A program made the translations under genes and the position numbers. Of a stretch of DNA of 64,000 nucleotides, positions 16,544-25,083 are shown in pieces (positions within the stretch are counted from its first letter, which is position 1; each line of letters opens with the position of its first letter). The stretch spans positions 1-64,000 of the forward strand of contig NZ_AUDD01000009.1 in NCBI RefSeq assembly GCF_000425285.1, given 5' to 3'. The DNA is from Acidipropionibacterium jensenii DSM 20535. Its GTDB lineage: Bacteria > Actinomycetota > Actinomycetes > Propionibacteriales > Propionibacteriaceae. Under the pieces are notes generated by a model. That model saw only the letters and a program-made list of their open reading frames with translations, was not told the DNA's origin and did not search any database.

Positions 16544-18532
16544 ATGACTCTCACGTCCCTCCCGTCCGGAATCGATATGGGCGAGCTGCGCAAGCTCGCC
16601 GCCACCGCCGCCAAGATCCAGCAGGCCGCGGGCGCGACTGACACGAATGGTCTGGTCCCTGCGATCAGCTACCTTCGGGTCTCCACCAAGGACCAGGCCA
16701 CCCGAAACGGTCTTGAAGAGGGCCTGTCGATCCCCGCCCAGCGCAAGGCGGCTCAGCGAAAGGCTGACCAGCTTGGCGCCGTCATCGTCAAGGAGTTCAT
16801 CGAGCCTGGCGAGTCCGCCAAGACGGCGCAACGCCGCGCCCTCCAGGACATGCTCGACTACGTCACCGAGAACCCCGTCCAGTACTGCATCATCAACAAG
16901 GTCGACCGCCTGGCTCGCAACCGCCTCGACGACGCGATCATCCACGCGACGCTTCGGGATGCGAACATCAGCTTGGTCTCCGTGACGGAGAACATCGACG
17001 AGACGCCCTCAGGGATGCTCATGCACGGCATCCTCGCCTCCATGGCCGAGTTCTACTCCCTGAACCTCGCTCAAGAAGTCCTCAAAGGAATGACCCAGAA
17101 AGCCAGCATGGGCGGCACTCCTGCCAAAGCACCCCTCGGGTACCTGAACGTGCGCACCACCGACGCGAAGGGCCACGAGATCCGAGACGTCACCGTCGAT
17201 CCCGAGCGGGCAGATCTCATCACGTTTGCCTTCACCGCCTACGCCACCGGCGACTGGACCCTCTCCTCCCTCGCCGCCGAGCTGGAAGCCCGAGGACTCA
17301 CCACCAGGCCGACGCCGTCCTTCCCGTCGAAGCCCGTGACGACGAAGGCACTGCACAAGATCCTCACCAACCCCTACTACCAAGGCAGCCTCACGTTCCG
17401 CGGCGTCACCTACGACGGCGCTCACGACCCTCTCGTCGACACCGAGACATGGCTACGCGTCCAGACCGAACTGGCCGCCAAGAACCAGCGCGGAGAGAAG
17501 CCCCGCACCCACGACCACTACCTCAAGGGACCGCTCTACTGCTCGTGCGGGGCGAAGATGATGATCGAATGCCCCACCGGCAAGTCCGGCATCACCTACG
17601 AGTACTTCACCTGCTCCGGGCGCCGCAAGAAGAACGGTTGCACGCGGTCCGCCATCCTCACCGACCGCATCGAGGACCGCATCGACTCCACCTACGGCGC
17701 CAACGGCCTCACCCCCGACGAGGCCGATCGTGTCCGCGAAGTCCTCGGAGCCGTCTTCGACCAGCTCGAAGCCACCACCGACCACGAACGTGCACTCCTG
17801 ACCACCCAGAAGGAGAAACTCGACGCCGAGCGACTCAAGCTCGTCCAAGCCCACTACGCCGACGCCATCCCGCTCGACCTCCTCAAGTCCGAGCAAGAGC
17901 GCATCCGCACCACCCTCGACGCCATCGAACACCGACTGGAGAACCTCGCCACCAGCTACGAGGACGCCCGTGAGGGCCTCGACCAGCTCGCCGACATCCT
18001 CACCGATCTCGGCGACGTCTACACGCGATGCGAACCTGCTGAACGCCGCATCCTCAACCGAGCCCTCTTCGACAAGATCATCCTCGACGACGAGGAGACC
18101 GTCCGATACCAGCCCGACCAGGCCGTCCAGGCAGCGTTGGACTGCGTCATCCCTGGTCACGCACCGATCGCCGCGGCCGAAGCATCCGACCCCGAAGACA
18201 CTTCGAACCCTGCCCGCTTGTCTGCGGGGCAGGGTTCGAAAATGTCACTTTTGGTGGACGTGGGTGAGCGTTGCGGGAACAAGCGACGGGTGGTCAAGAG
18301 GCTGAACACGGCATGGAACCGCAGCGTTGGCAATGCCTGCACTCCAGTCGAGCCGGTGGCCTACGCCGAGAGCGGGGTTGTCTCCGAGCCAAGGAGACGA
18401 TCTCGAACACCGCTGACCGAGCAGGAAGTGGACGCCATGCGAACAGCCCGTGCCAACGGCGTCAGTGTCTCAACGATCGCGCGGCAGTTCAGAGTTCACC
18501 GTGGCACGGTCTGGGAGAAGACGCACTATTGA
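16544..18532 (+). CDS. Large serine recombinase REC1 with junction-encoded C-terminal extension
   Basis: 662 residues. The resolvase-type catalytic domain spans about 40-185 with nucleophile Ser47 (SYLRVSTKDQ) and KVDRLARNRLDD. A recombinase domain (about 200-310) and a zinc ribbon (YCSCGAKM...YFTCSGRRKKNGC) follow, then a coiled coil (about 410-500). This is the integrase of the conjugative element, inserting and excising through short att cores. After about residue 553 the frame crosses a 14-bp hairpin (18202-18240) and the sequence CACTTTTGGTGGA, then continues for 91 codons, ending in an HTH-like RTPLTEQEVDAMRTARANGV. That tail may belong to DNA beyond the attachment core. The stop overlaps the convergent TIR gene by seven bases. 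Confidence 0.85.
   Translation: MTLTSLPSGIDMGELRKLAATAAKIQQAAGATDTNGLVPAISYLRVSTKDQATRNGLEEGLSIPAQRKAAQRKADQLGAVIVKEFIEPGESAKTAQRRALQDMLDYVTENPVQYCIINKVDRLARNRLDDAIIHATLRDANISLVSVTENIDETPSGMLMHGILASMAEFYSLNLAQEVLKGMTQKASMGGTPAKAPLGYLNVRTTDAKGHEIRDVTVDPERADLITFAFTAYATGDWTLSSLAAELEARGLTTRPTPSFPSKPVTTKALHKILTNPYYQGSLTFRGVTYDGAHDPLVDTETWLRVQTELAAKNQRGEKPRTHDHYLKGPLYCSCGAKMMIECPTGKSGITYEYFTCSGRRKKNGCTRSAILTDRIEDRIDSTYGANGLTPDEADRVREVLGAVFDQLEATTDHERALLTTQKEKLDAERLKLVQAHYADAIPLDLLKSEQERIRTTLDAIEHRLENLATSYEDAREGLDQLADILTDLGDVYTRCEPAERRILNRALFDKIILDDEETVRYQPDQAVQAALDCVIPGHAPIAAAEASDPEDTSNPARLSAGQGSKMSLLVDVGERCGNKRRVVKRLNTAWNRSVGNACTPVEPVAYAESGVVSEPRRRSRTPLTEQEVDAMRTARANGVSVSTIARQFRVHRGTVWEKTHY
18202..18258. 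other. Hairpin plus att-like core inside the 3' part of REC1
   Basis: TTCGAACCCTGCCC (18202-18215) pairs perfectly with GGGCAGGGTTCGAA (18227-18240). Five bases later comes CACTTTTGGTGGA (18246-18258), which matches 12 of 13 bases of 29879-29891 at the end of REC2, again after a hairpin. A likely former attR of the REC1 element and attL of the next island. Confidence 0.5.
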
Positions 18533-19356
18533 CCGTCTTCCGCGACCGTTTCGGCGATGGCGTCGGCTATCTCCGAGAGCGTCATCGTCGCCGAGTTGAG
18601 GGCAAGGAGTCCTGCGAGTAGCGGCGAGTGAGCGGCCACCTCGTCCTTGGTCACACGGTGCCACACTGGGAGGATCATGCTGCGACTGCTATCAATCTTC
18701 TTCGTGAAGAGGGCGTCCAACTCTGCCTGTGTCCATTGCTTCGCGAAGAAGCTCGGGGAGAGTATCACTACGCCGAACCTAGCACCCTCAATACCCTTCT
18801 CAATCTCCTGTCGGATGCTGTGCCCGACTTTGATCTTCAATTCATCGAACCAGACTGTGAGGCCGCGGTCCTCTAGGGCTTTACGCAATGGCCGAGCGAT
18901 CTCGTCTTTGTCCTCACTCGCGTGTGAAAGAAAGATGTCTGTCACGTCCGCGTTCTCTGGTTGGCGAACCAGTGGAGCTTCCGTTCTGGAGAAGGGCCCA
19001 AACTGGGAGGTTGCTGCGGAAGAGGCTTTGCGGATTGCATTGAAAGAGCGCTGAGACTCCGCTCGTTGCTCCTTCTCGTACCGAGCTTGAAGACGACCGA
19101 GCTTCCTCTCCACATCTGCAAGCTTCTTCTCAGCATCTGCGCGCTTCCGCTCGGCAGAGTTCGCCGCAGTCGTCGCAGCTTCCACCTCACGCCGCTTAGA
19201 CCGAACCGTAGACACCGATCGGCTCCGAGAAGCCGCCGACTGGGCGTCCGCAGCCTTTTTTCGCTTGTCAGCAACAGTCTTCGAGTGACGACTGATCTCG
19301 GTGTGTAGCCGCGCAGCCTGATCCCGATAACGGTTCAGCTCGCTCACAGTGCTCAT
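18526..19356 (-). CDS. Coiled-coil TIR-domain protein, probable NAD-consuming defence effector
   Basis: 276 residues. Residues 1-105 are a charged helical coiled coil (KKAADAQSAASRSRS, ERKRADAEKKLADVERKL). A linker follows, then a TIR domain at about 138-270: IFLSHASEDK (141-150), LEDRGLTVWFDE, FGVVILSPSFF and KQWTQAELDAL. Glu212 is where the catalytic glutamate of TIR NADases sits. Bacterial TIR proteins typically degrade NAD+ or make signalling nucleotides when infection is sensed, and the coiled coil would mediate oligomerisation or sensing. Its ATG overlaps the hsdR stop (ATGA), so it is translated as the last gene of the restriction operon. Lower GC than its neighbours. Confidence 0.82.
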   Translation of the reverse strand: MSTVSELNRYRDQAARLHTEISRHSKTVADKRKKAADAQSAASRSRSVSTVRSKRREVEAATTAANSAERKRADAEKKLADVERKLGRLQARYEKEQRAESQRSFNAIRKASSAATSQFGPFSRTEAPLVRQPENADVTDIFLSHASEDKDEIARPLRKALEDRGLTVWFDELKIKVGHSIRQEIEKGIEGARFGVVILSPSFFAKQWTQAELDALFTKKIDSSRSMILPVWHRVTKDEVAAHSPLLAGLLALNSATMTLSEIADAIAETVAEDGQ

Positions 19357-22292
19357 GCACTCCTCCTGTAGGTCGCGTTGAACACGGCGGCCGCGAGCCA
19401 GCGTTTGAAGCTCTCGTTATCTTGAAACTCCTTGAAAAGCTGGGTGTCGTCGGAGATAAGGCGCAGCATGACTTGTCCGAGAGCCCGATCACTTTCGACG
19501 CGCGCGTTGACCGGGTCGTTGTTGGTCTGAGCGTTCTTGTATGCCTCGTCTTCGGAGACGAGGCGCGGGATCTCCTCGGTGATGAAGCGCTGGACACGGT
19601 CGGCATCGTTCCACTCAATGTCGCCGAAGTGCGCGTTGAAACTCTTCACGATATCCGAGAGCATCTCCAAGTCGGGATCGACCAGGCCAGCGCCTCCAGC
19701 TGCGGGGACCGGCGCAATCAGACCGGCCTCATCGTCAAGGACGATCTGCATCGACGCAAGCTTCTCTGCCCGGTAGGACTCCAGGTCGACGTTCTCCAGA
19801 ATCCCAGCCGCGAGGTCTTCCTCCTTCGGCGCGGGAAGTTTCGGGACGAGGTGGTCGAGGAAGATCGAGTGCTTCTCCCAGTCCGCGCTTCCGTAAGGAA
19901 GAACCGTGGACAAGAAGTTGTAGGTACGCAGGAACGCCTTCGCGTCTCCTTTGAATTTCACCTGGTCGTCTTCGTCGGACAGCTCGACGTACTCGGCGAC
20001 GCACTCATCGAGCAGCGGATCGAGGCGGTCGCGAGTCTCGCCTCGCAGGTAGCGTTCGACGAACTCATCAATGTGTTCGGGCGTGTAGATGCCGAATGCG
20101 TCGAGGTCATGCACGAGATCGTGGAGCTTATTCGCGTCGGTAGCCTCAGCGAGCACTGTGGTGCGGTAGTACGGAGCGAAGGCACTCTGGATGTCGTCAG
20201 CAGTGTTGGCGAAATCGAGGACGAACGTCTCGTGCTTGGCAGGGTGCGCACGGTTGAGTCTTGAGAGCGTCTGGACGGCAAGCACCCCCGAGAGAGTCTT
20301 GTCGACATACATCGTGTGCAGCAGCGGCTCGTCGTACCCGGTCTGGAACTTGTTGGCGACTACGAGAATCCGGTAGGGGTCCGTCCGGATCTGCGCGGCG
20401 ATGGCACGGGAAGGGAACCCGTTGAGGCTCGCCTCGGTGACCTGAACCCCGTTGTCGTCGTGTTCACCGGAGAACGCAACGATCGCCTTATACGGGCTCT
20501 TGCGGGCAGCCAGCACCCCCTCCACGGCGTGGAAGTACTCGATACACCGGGCGATGGACGAGGTGACGATCATCGCCCGGGCTTGGCCGCCGATCTTTTG
20601 CTTCGCGATGACCTGGCTGAGAAAGTGCTCGACCATGATGTCGGCCTTCTGCGCGATCGCGTGCTCGTTGCCCTCGACGTAGGCGCGCAGCTTCTTCGAT
20701 GCCCGCCTCGCATCGAATTCGGGATCATCCTCGACCGTCTTCATGAGCTTGTAGTAGCTACCTACAGGCGTGAAGTTGGCGAGCACGTCAACGATGAAGC
20801 CCTCCTGGATGGCCTGCTTCATGGTGTAGGAGTGGAATGGCCGGTATCCGGTCTTGCCGTCGGGATTCGGAACCGGCTTTCCGAACATCTCCAGGGTCTT
20901 GTTCTTCGGCGTCGCGGTGAAAGCGAAGTAGCTCGCGTTGGGCAACAGTTTCTTGGATTCGATGATCCGGTTGATCTGGTCCTCGACGCTCTCTTCTTCG
21001 GCGGAATCTTCTCCACCTGCGAGCGCGCGCGAGATCGCCGCTGAGGTCTTCGAGCCCTGCGAAGAGTGGGCTTCGTCGATCACGATCGCAAAGCTTCGTC
21101 TTTGATGCTCCGTGCCGATGTCATCGAGGATGTAGGGAAACTTCTGCACCGTGGTGACGATGATCTTCTTGCCTGCTGTGATCGCTCGGCGAAGGTCACC
21201 GGAGCGGTCCGCATGAACAACGGTGGAGCCAACTTGGAGGAACGACTTGATGGTCTGGGAGAGCTGATCATCGAGGATGATCCGGTCAGTCACGACGATG
21301 ATTGAGTCGAACGCGACGCGTCCGTCATGTCTGGTTTCGGCGAGCTGGTGGACGAGCCAGGCGATCGAGTTGGACTTGCCACTGCCCGCTGAGTGCTGGA
21401 TAAGGTACTTTCGGCCAGGCCCGTTTTTCGCGACGTCGGCGAGCAGGCACCGCACCGCGTCGAGTTGGTGGTAGCGGGGGAAGATCGCCTTCTTCGTCTT
21501 CTTGCCCGTCGCAGGGTTCTTCTCGGTGAGGATGTGGGCGTAGTTTTCGATGATTTCCGCGAGACTCTTGGGGGCGAGGATCCGCCGCCACAGATAGTCC
21601 GTCTTCACCCCGTTGGGGTTAGGAGGGTTACCTGCGCCGTCGTTGTATCCCTGGTCGAACGGCAAGAACCATGATGCGGCGCCCTTCAGATGGGTGCAGA
21701 ATTTCACCCGCTGGTCATCAACGGCGAAGTGCGCGAGCGTGCGTCCGAAGGCGAACAGCAGCTCCTTCGGATCGCGGTCGCGCTGGTATTGCTGCACCGC
21801 ATCATCCACGGTCTGCTTGGTGATGTTGTTCTTCAGCTCGAAGGTGAACACTGGCAGCCCGTTGACGAACGCCACCAGATCCACCGCGTCGCCGCGGTTG
21901 CTCGGGCTGTGGTGCACCTGCCGGGTGATCACGAAGCGGTTGGCAGCAAACAGCGTGCTCGCCTTCACATTGCCCACGGTCGGTTTCGGGTAATAGAGGT
22001 CCACGTGCTGGCCGTGATGGTCGACACCGCCCCGGAGGATGTCAACGACCCCACGCTTCGTGATCTCCCCCTGCAACCGGGCCAGGAATCCGTGACGCGT
22101 GGGTGTCGGCTCGTCAAGCGACATGGCTTTCGAGACGCGCGGCTGGGTCGCCTCAATGAAGGCCGTCAAGTGGCCGAGGTCAAGCGCGTAGGACGGGTCG
22201 AAATCGGATGCTCGGCCCTCAGTCCAGCCGCCCTCGACCATCTGGGCGACGATGAGCTCTTCGAGGCTCGCTTCATCAAGACGCTGTGACAT
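19353..22292 (-). CDS. hsdR: Type I restriction enzyme, R subunit
   Basis: 979 residues from ATG 22292, which overlaps the upstream stop by one base (TGATG). The N-terminal PD-(D/E)xK nuclease includes GDAVDLVAFVNGLPVFTFEL ending in an ELK near residue 150. The SF2 translocase has Walker A HSAGSGKSN near 300, VIDEAHSSQG near 404, and helicase motifs such as TSSIARCIEYF, NKFQTGYDEP and QTLSRLNRAHP further on. Typical length for HsdR. In the HsdR2M2S complex it translocates DNA with ATP and cuts unmethylated DNA. It lies fifth in the operon, separated from hsdM and hsdS by a toxin-antitoxin pair. Confidence 0.93.
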   Translation of the reverse strand: MSQRLDEASLEELIVAQMVEGGWTEGRASDFDPSYALDLGHLTAFIEATQPRVSKAMSLDEPTPTRHGFLARLQGEITKRGVVDILRGGVDHHGQHVDLYYPKPTVGNVKASTLFAANRFVITRQVHHSPSNRGDAVDLVAFVNGLPVFTFELKNNITKQTVDDAVQQYQRDRDPKELLFAFGRTLAHFAVDDQRVKFCTHLKGAASWFLPFDQGYNDGAGNPPNPNGVKTDYLWRRILAPKSLAEIIENYAHILTEKNPATGKKTKKAIFPRYHQLDAVRCLLADVAKNGPGRKYLIQHSAGSGKSNSIAWLVHQLAETRHDGRVAFDSIIVVTDRIILDDQLSQTIKSFLQVGSTVVHADRSGDLRRAITAGKKIIVTTVQKFPYILDDIGTEHQRRSFAIVIDEAHSSQGSKTSAAISRALAGGEDSAEEESVEDQINRIIESKKLLPNASYFAFTATPKNKTLEMFGKPVPNPDGKTGYRPFHSYTMKQAIQEGFIVDVLANFTPVGSYYKLMKTVEDDPEFDARRASKKLRAYVEGNEHAIAQKADIMVEHFLSQVIAKQKIGGQARAMIVTSSIARCIEYFHAVEGVLAARKSPYKAIVAFSGEHDDNGVQVTEASLNGFPSRAIAAQIRTDPYRILVVANKFQTGYDEPLLHTMYVDKTLSGVLAVQTLSRLNRAHPAKHETFVLDFANTADDIQSAFAPYYRTTVLAEATDANKLHDLVHDLDAFGIYTPEHIDEFVERYLRGETRDRLDPLLDECVAEYVELSDEDDQVKFKGDAKAFLRTYNFLSTVLPYGSADWEKHSIFLDHLVPKLPAPKEEDLAAGILENVDLESYRAEKLASMQIVLDDEAGLIAPVPAAGGAGLVDPDLEMLSDIVKSFNAHFGDIEWNDADRVQRFITEEIPRLVSEDEAYKNAQTNNDPVNARVESDRALGQVMLRLISDDTQLFKEFQDNESFKRWLAAAVFNATYRRSA

Positions 22293-23362
22293 CACCGCTC
22301 CGGATCCGTGTCGTCCCACACCAGCTTCGCGCGCAGCTGCTGGCCCCACGCGAAGTCCTTCGTGGCCCGCTGCACCTGGCCGAGGACGATGCTCGGCGCG
22401 ATGCCAAGTTCAGCGGCAAGGTCACGCACAGCAGCGATGTTTCGGCCGCTCGGCAGCCGATCGTGGTACTGCTGCGGGATCAGGGTCGATGAGGCGAAAT
22501 CGTCGGCCTCGGCCTCGGCCTGGTCGCCGGCGCCTTGCAGGAAGATGGCCTTCTGACTGTGCAGCAGCACATGCCCCAGCTCGTGGAAGAGCGTGAACCA
22601 CAGCTGGTCGTCGGTCTTTCCCCGCACCGAGAGCTGCACCACCGGATGACCTGCGATCCAACGGGTGGCGCCATGGACGCCGAAACCAGGAATTGGTGGG
22701 ATCAGACAGAGCGCGACTCCCACGCCACCCAGCAGCTCGGTCGCCTCGCCGACCGCCTCGACGGGGTTCGGACGCGCCGTCAGCGCACGCAGCTGCGGGA
22801 TCAACGCGTCGAGCCCGGCCCGGTCGTAGTCGCCCAAGCTCTCCACCTCGGCCGCACGCTCGCCGAGCGCGAGCCAGGTCGCTCGCTCGTAGACCTTGTC
22901 TGTGGCGAGCGTGACCCTGCGATACGCGACTTTCCCATGAACCCAGGTCGCGTCGAAGGCGTCCAGGTGCGCGATCCCGAAGAGGCTCAACAGGTCGCGC
23001 ACCGTCCCCGCTTTGTCGCGCGCCGGGGCCGAGATGTACTTCCACTTGCGGAGGTATGCCAGCGGGAAGTGCTTCGCCTGCTCGAACTGGGCCGCAAGCC
23101 GGTCACTCTCCGCCAGGCGAGCTAAGTCCTCGCGATAGCCCGCCTCGAAGCGATTCCAGATGCGGGCTGGAATCCCGGTGACCCGCTCCAGGCCCAGCGC
23201 GACTGTCGCAGACAAGGGTGCCTTCCCCGAGAGCAGCTCCGAGACATGCTTCGGAGTCACGTCCAGGCGGCGCGCCAACTCGGCGGCGTTGATGCCATGG
23301 TCGTCCAACCACTCCCGGATGTGCTCGCCCGGGGAGACAGCGTAGTCGGGAAGGTTCGTCAT
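22292..23362 (-). CDS. higA: HigA-type antitoxin fused to an ImmA/IrrE metallopeptidase domain
   Basis: 356 residues. HTH at about 8-70 (GEHIREWLDDHGINAAELAR, then VTPKHVSELLSGK), the HigA/VapI antitoxin signature. After a central helical part comes a zinc peptidase domain with HELGH near residue 259 and an acidic third-ligand region (QAEAEADDFASSTLIP). ImmA/IrrE peptidases cleave repressors or antitoxins upon a signal, so this one may both neutralise and regulate the toxin encoded 11 bp upstream. It is coupled to hsdR by a one-base overlap. Confidence 0.85.
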   Translation of the reverse strand: MTNLPDYAVSPGEHIREWLDDHGINAAELARRLDVTPKHVSELLSGKAPLSATVALGLERVTGIPARIWNRFEAGYREDLARLAESDRLAAQFEQAKHFPLAYLRKWKYISAPARDKAGTVRDLLSLFGIAHLDAFDATWVHGKVAYRRVTLATDKVYERATWLALGERAAEVESLGDYDRAGLDALIPQLRALTARPNPVEAVGEATELLGGVGVALCLIPPIPGFGVHGATRWIAGHPVVQLSVRGKTDDQLWFTLFHELGHVLLHSQKAIFLQGAGDQAEAEADDFASSTLIPQQYHDRLPSGRNIAAVRDLAAELGIAPSIVLGQVQRATKDFAWGQQLRAKLVWDDTDPER

Positions 23363-23373
23363 GTCAGCTCCTC

Positions 23374-23667
23374 TCAGTGATAGTCGACGATCTCGCAGAC
23401 CAGAACGATGGTGATGACGGTTTGGTCAGGCTCGATGATGAGGCGCCAATTGGCAGTCAGCCGACCCGACCACTGCCCGGCCCGGTCACCCGTGAGCTCC
23501 TCCCACTTGCCGCCGAAGAACAGCAGGTCGGCGAGTTCTTCGGCACGACGGAGTTCGTCGAGGCGCAGCCGCAAAGCCTTCGCCCGCTGAGCTCCGAGCT
23601 TGCGCTGCATGTAGCGCTGCTCGGTGCACCGGCGCTCCAGCTCACGATCCGCGTACCTCAGCTCCAT
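23374..23667 (-). CDS. higB: HigB/RelE-family toxin
   Basis: 97 residues, ATG 23667. The sequence has the HigB layout: MQRKLGAQRAKALRLRLDEL, then LADLLFFGGKWEELTGDRAG, then SGRLTANWRLIIEP and ITIVLVCEIVDYH. RelE-fold HigB toxins cleave mRNA on the ribosome. Toxin-before-antitoxin order with an 11-bp gap to the antitoxin is the usual HigBA arrangement. A symmetric site directly upstream (23671-23687) suggests its own promoter within the restriction operon. Confidence 0.88.
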   Translation of the reverse strand: MELRYADRELERRCTEQRYMQRKLGAQRAKALRLRLDELRRAEELADLLFFGGKWEELTGDRAGQWSGRLTANWRLIIEPDQTVITIVLVCEIVDYH

Positions 23668-23670
23668 CGC

Positions 23671-23687
23671 GTTACCTAAATCGTAAC
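23671..23687. promoter_or_regulatory. Inverted-repeat operator candidate for higB-higA
   Basis: GTTAC-N7-GTAAC, centred 12 bases before the higB start, in the 51-bp gap after hsdS. On the coding strand the interior reads TACGAT, usable as a -10 box. Position and symmetry fit binding by the HigA HTH domain. Confidence 0.45.
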
Positions 23688-23718
23688 ACTGGCGAGGTGG
23701 ATGCGGTAGCCCTCCGCG

Positions 23719-25083
23719 TCATTCATCACCACCAGCCACCACCTCGGCCAACTCCTCACCGAGCATGGGATCGTCCTCCTCGGCAACATCGGCAGCCGCC
23801 TCAGCGAAGTCAGGCAACGTCGCCGCTACCGCGCGCACGTCCACCTGGCCCGTCACCACATCAGCCACGAGACGGACGCGGAACTCCTGGAGGAGGCCGA
23901 TCTCATGATGGATACGAGAGACGACGGTGTCGACTTCACGGAACTCAGATTGGATATCTGAGACAACTCTCCGTTGCTCCAAAACAGAAGGCATTGGAAT
24001 TCTATGCGTCAAATACGCGTGAAGATCCAGATTCTGGATACCGGTTGTTTGCTTGATGTATCTGCGGACTTCACCACTCATATGAACTCGTCTGAGCATC
24101 AGCATAAGAAACTCAGATTCAACATCGTCAGACGATCTTAAGCGCTGTAAGAAGTTCGAGCATACAGCATCATCATCGTAATCGAACAGCACTACACGCC
24201 CAACGGGAGTCTTTTCCCCTCCGCCAGAACCTTCCAGTAGAAGGTCCCCACGTCTGAGAGAACGCCTCGAAAACTCTCGGTCTGAGATGGCGCGATACGT
24301 TTTTGGAGAATCAGCCACACCTCCTGAGGAGTAGTCAAAGTCAGCCACTCGAACACACCATTTCACAGGATCATTCGACTCTTCGACGGCAGCTCCCCAA
24401 CTACCCGCCGTGACCGATCGCAGTGCTCGCTTAATGGGAATCCTGGGCCAATCTGCACGGATAACACTGTTGACAACCGCCACCTTCTGCTCCTCGAGGA
24501 AAGCGATGAGGCGACGCTTGGCGGCGATGGCCTTGTTGATGCGGGCGTTCGCGTGGGCGAGGTACTTCACGATCGCCGCCTGCTCATTGAGAGGAGGCGT
24601 CGGAACATGGCTCGCTAGAAATTCCTCAACGGGTATCGTCTTGCGCAAGCCGCGATACAGGGGCCGTAGTGCTTTCGTGTTGTCCATCGCGATATAGAAC
24701 CAGTTGAGATATTCCGCGAGAGTGTCGCCCGTAGCCACAAACCTTTCGTAGGCTCCGGTAATCATCCCATCTTGTCGTGCCCGACCCACAGTACGCGGCG
24801 TCTCATCGACGTCGAACAGACACATCACCATGTCGCCCGAGCGAATTCGCTGGTAGTTCTCGAAAGACGCGGGTATCTTCCCCTTGCCTGTTGACAGGTC
24901 TCGCGTAACAACACCAAGTTTCGTCAGCGATAAAAGCTGATATTCACCGCTGAATGCGCCGACCGGCTCGGCTCGCCACACCATCACTGTCTTGTTTCGA
25001 GGGGTGTCCCAATGCGAGGGGACTTTGGGACACCAAGGGATGCCGGTGTCCCGTTGCGAGGAGTACTGAGCAAACCGAAACAT
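23719..25083 (-). CDS. hsdS: Type I restriction-modification specificity subunit
   Basis: 454 residues, ATG 25083 overlapping the hsdM stop by one base. Two target-recognition domains are each followed by a conserved helical spacer: PPLNEQAAIVKYLAHANARI with RRLIAFLEEQK in the middle, and PSVLEQRRVVSDIQSEFREV with HHEIGLLQEFRVRL near the end. HsdS reads the bipartite target and positions HsdM and HsdR. The second recognition domain (roughly 23.95-24.45 kb) is visibly AT-richer than the rest, the usual sign of domain exchange between alleles. The C-terminus carries an unusual acidic Glu/Ala tail. Confidence 0.92.
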   Translation of the reverse strand: MFRFAQYSSQRDTGIPWCPKVPSHWDTPRNKTVMVWRAEPVGAFSGEYQLLSLTKLGVVTRDLSTGKGKIPASFENYQRIRSGDMVMCLFDVDETPRTVGRARQDGMITGAYERFVATGDTLAEYLNWFYIAMDNTKALRPLYRGLRKTIPVEEFLASHVPTPPLNEQAAIVKYLAHANARINKAIAAKRRLIAFLEEQKVAVVNSVIRADWPRIPIKRALRSVTAGSWGAAVEESNDPVKWCVRVADFDYSSGGVADSPKTYRAISDREFSRRSLRRGDLLLEGSGGGEKTPVGRVVLFDYDDDAVCSNFLQRLRSSDDVESEFLMLMLRRVHMSGEVRRYIKQTTGIQNLDLHAYLTHRIPMPSVLEQRRVVSDIQSEFREVDTVVSRIHHEIGLLQEFRVRLVADVVTGQVDVRAVAATLPDFAEAAADVAEEDDPMLGEELAEVVAGGDE

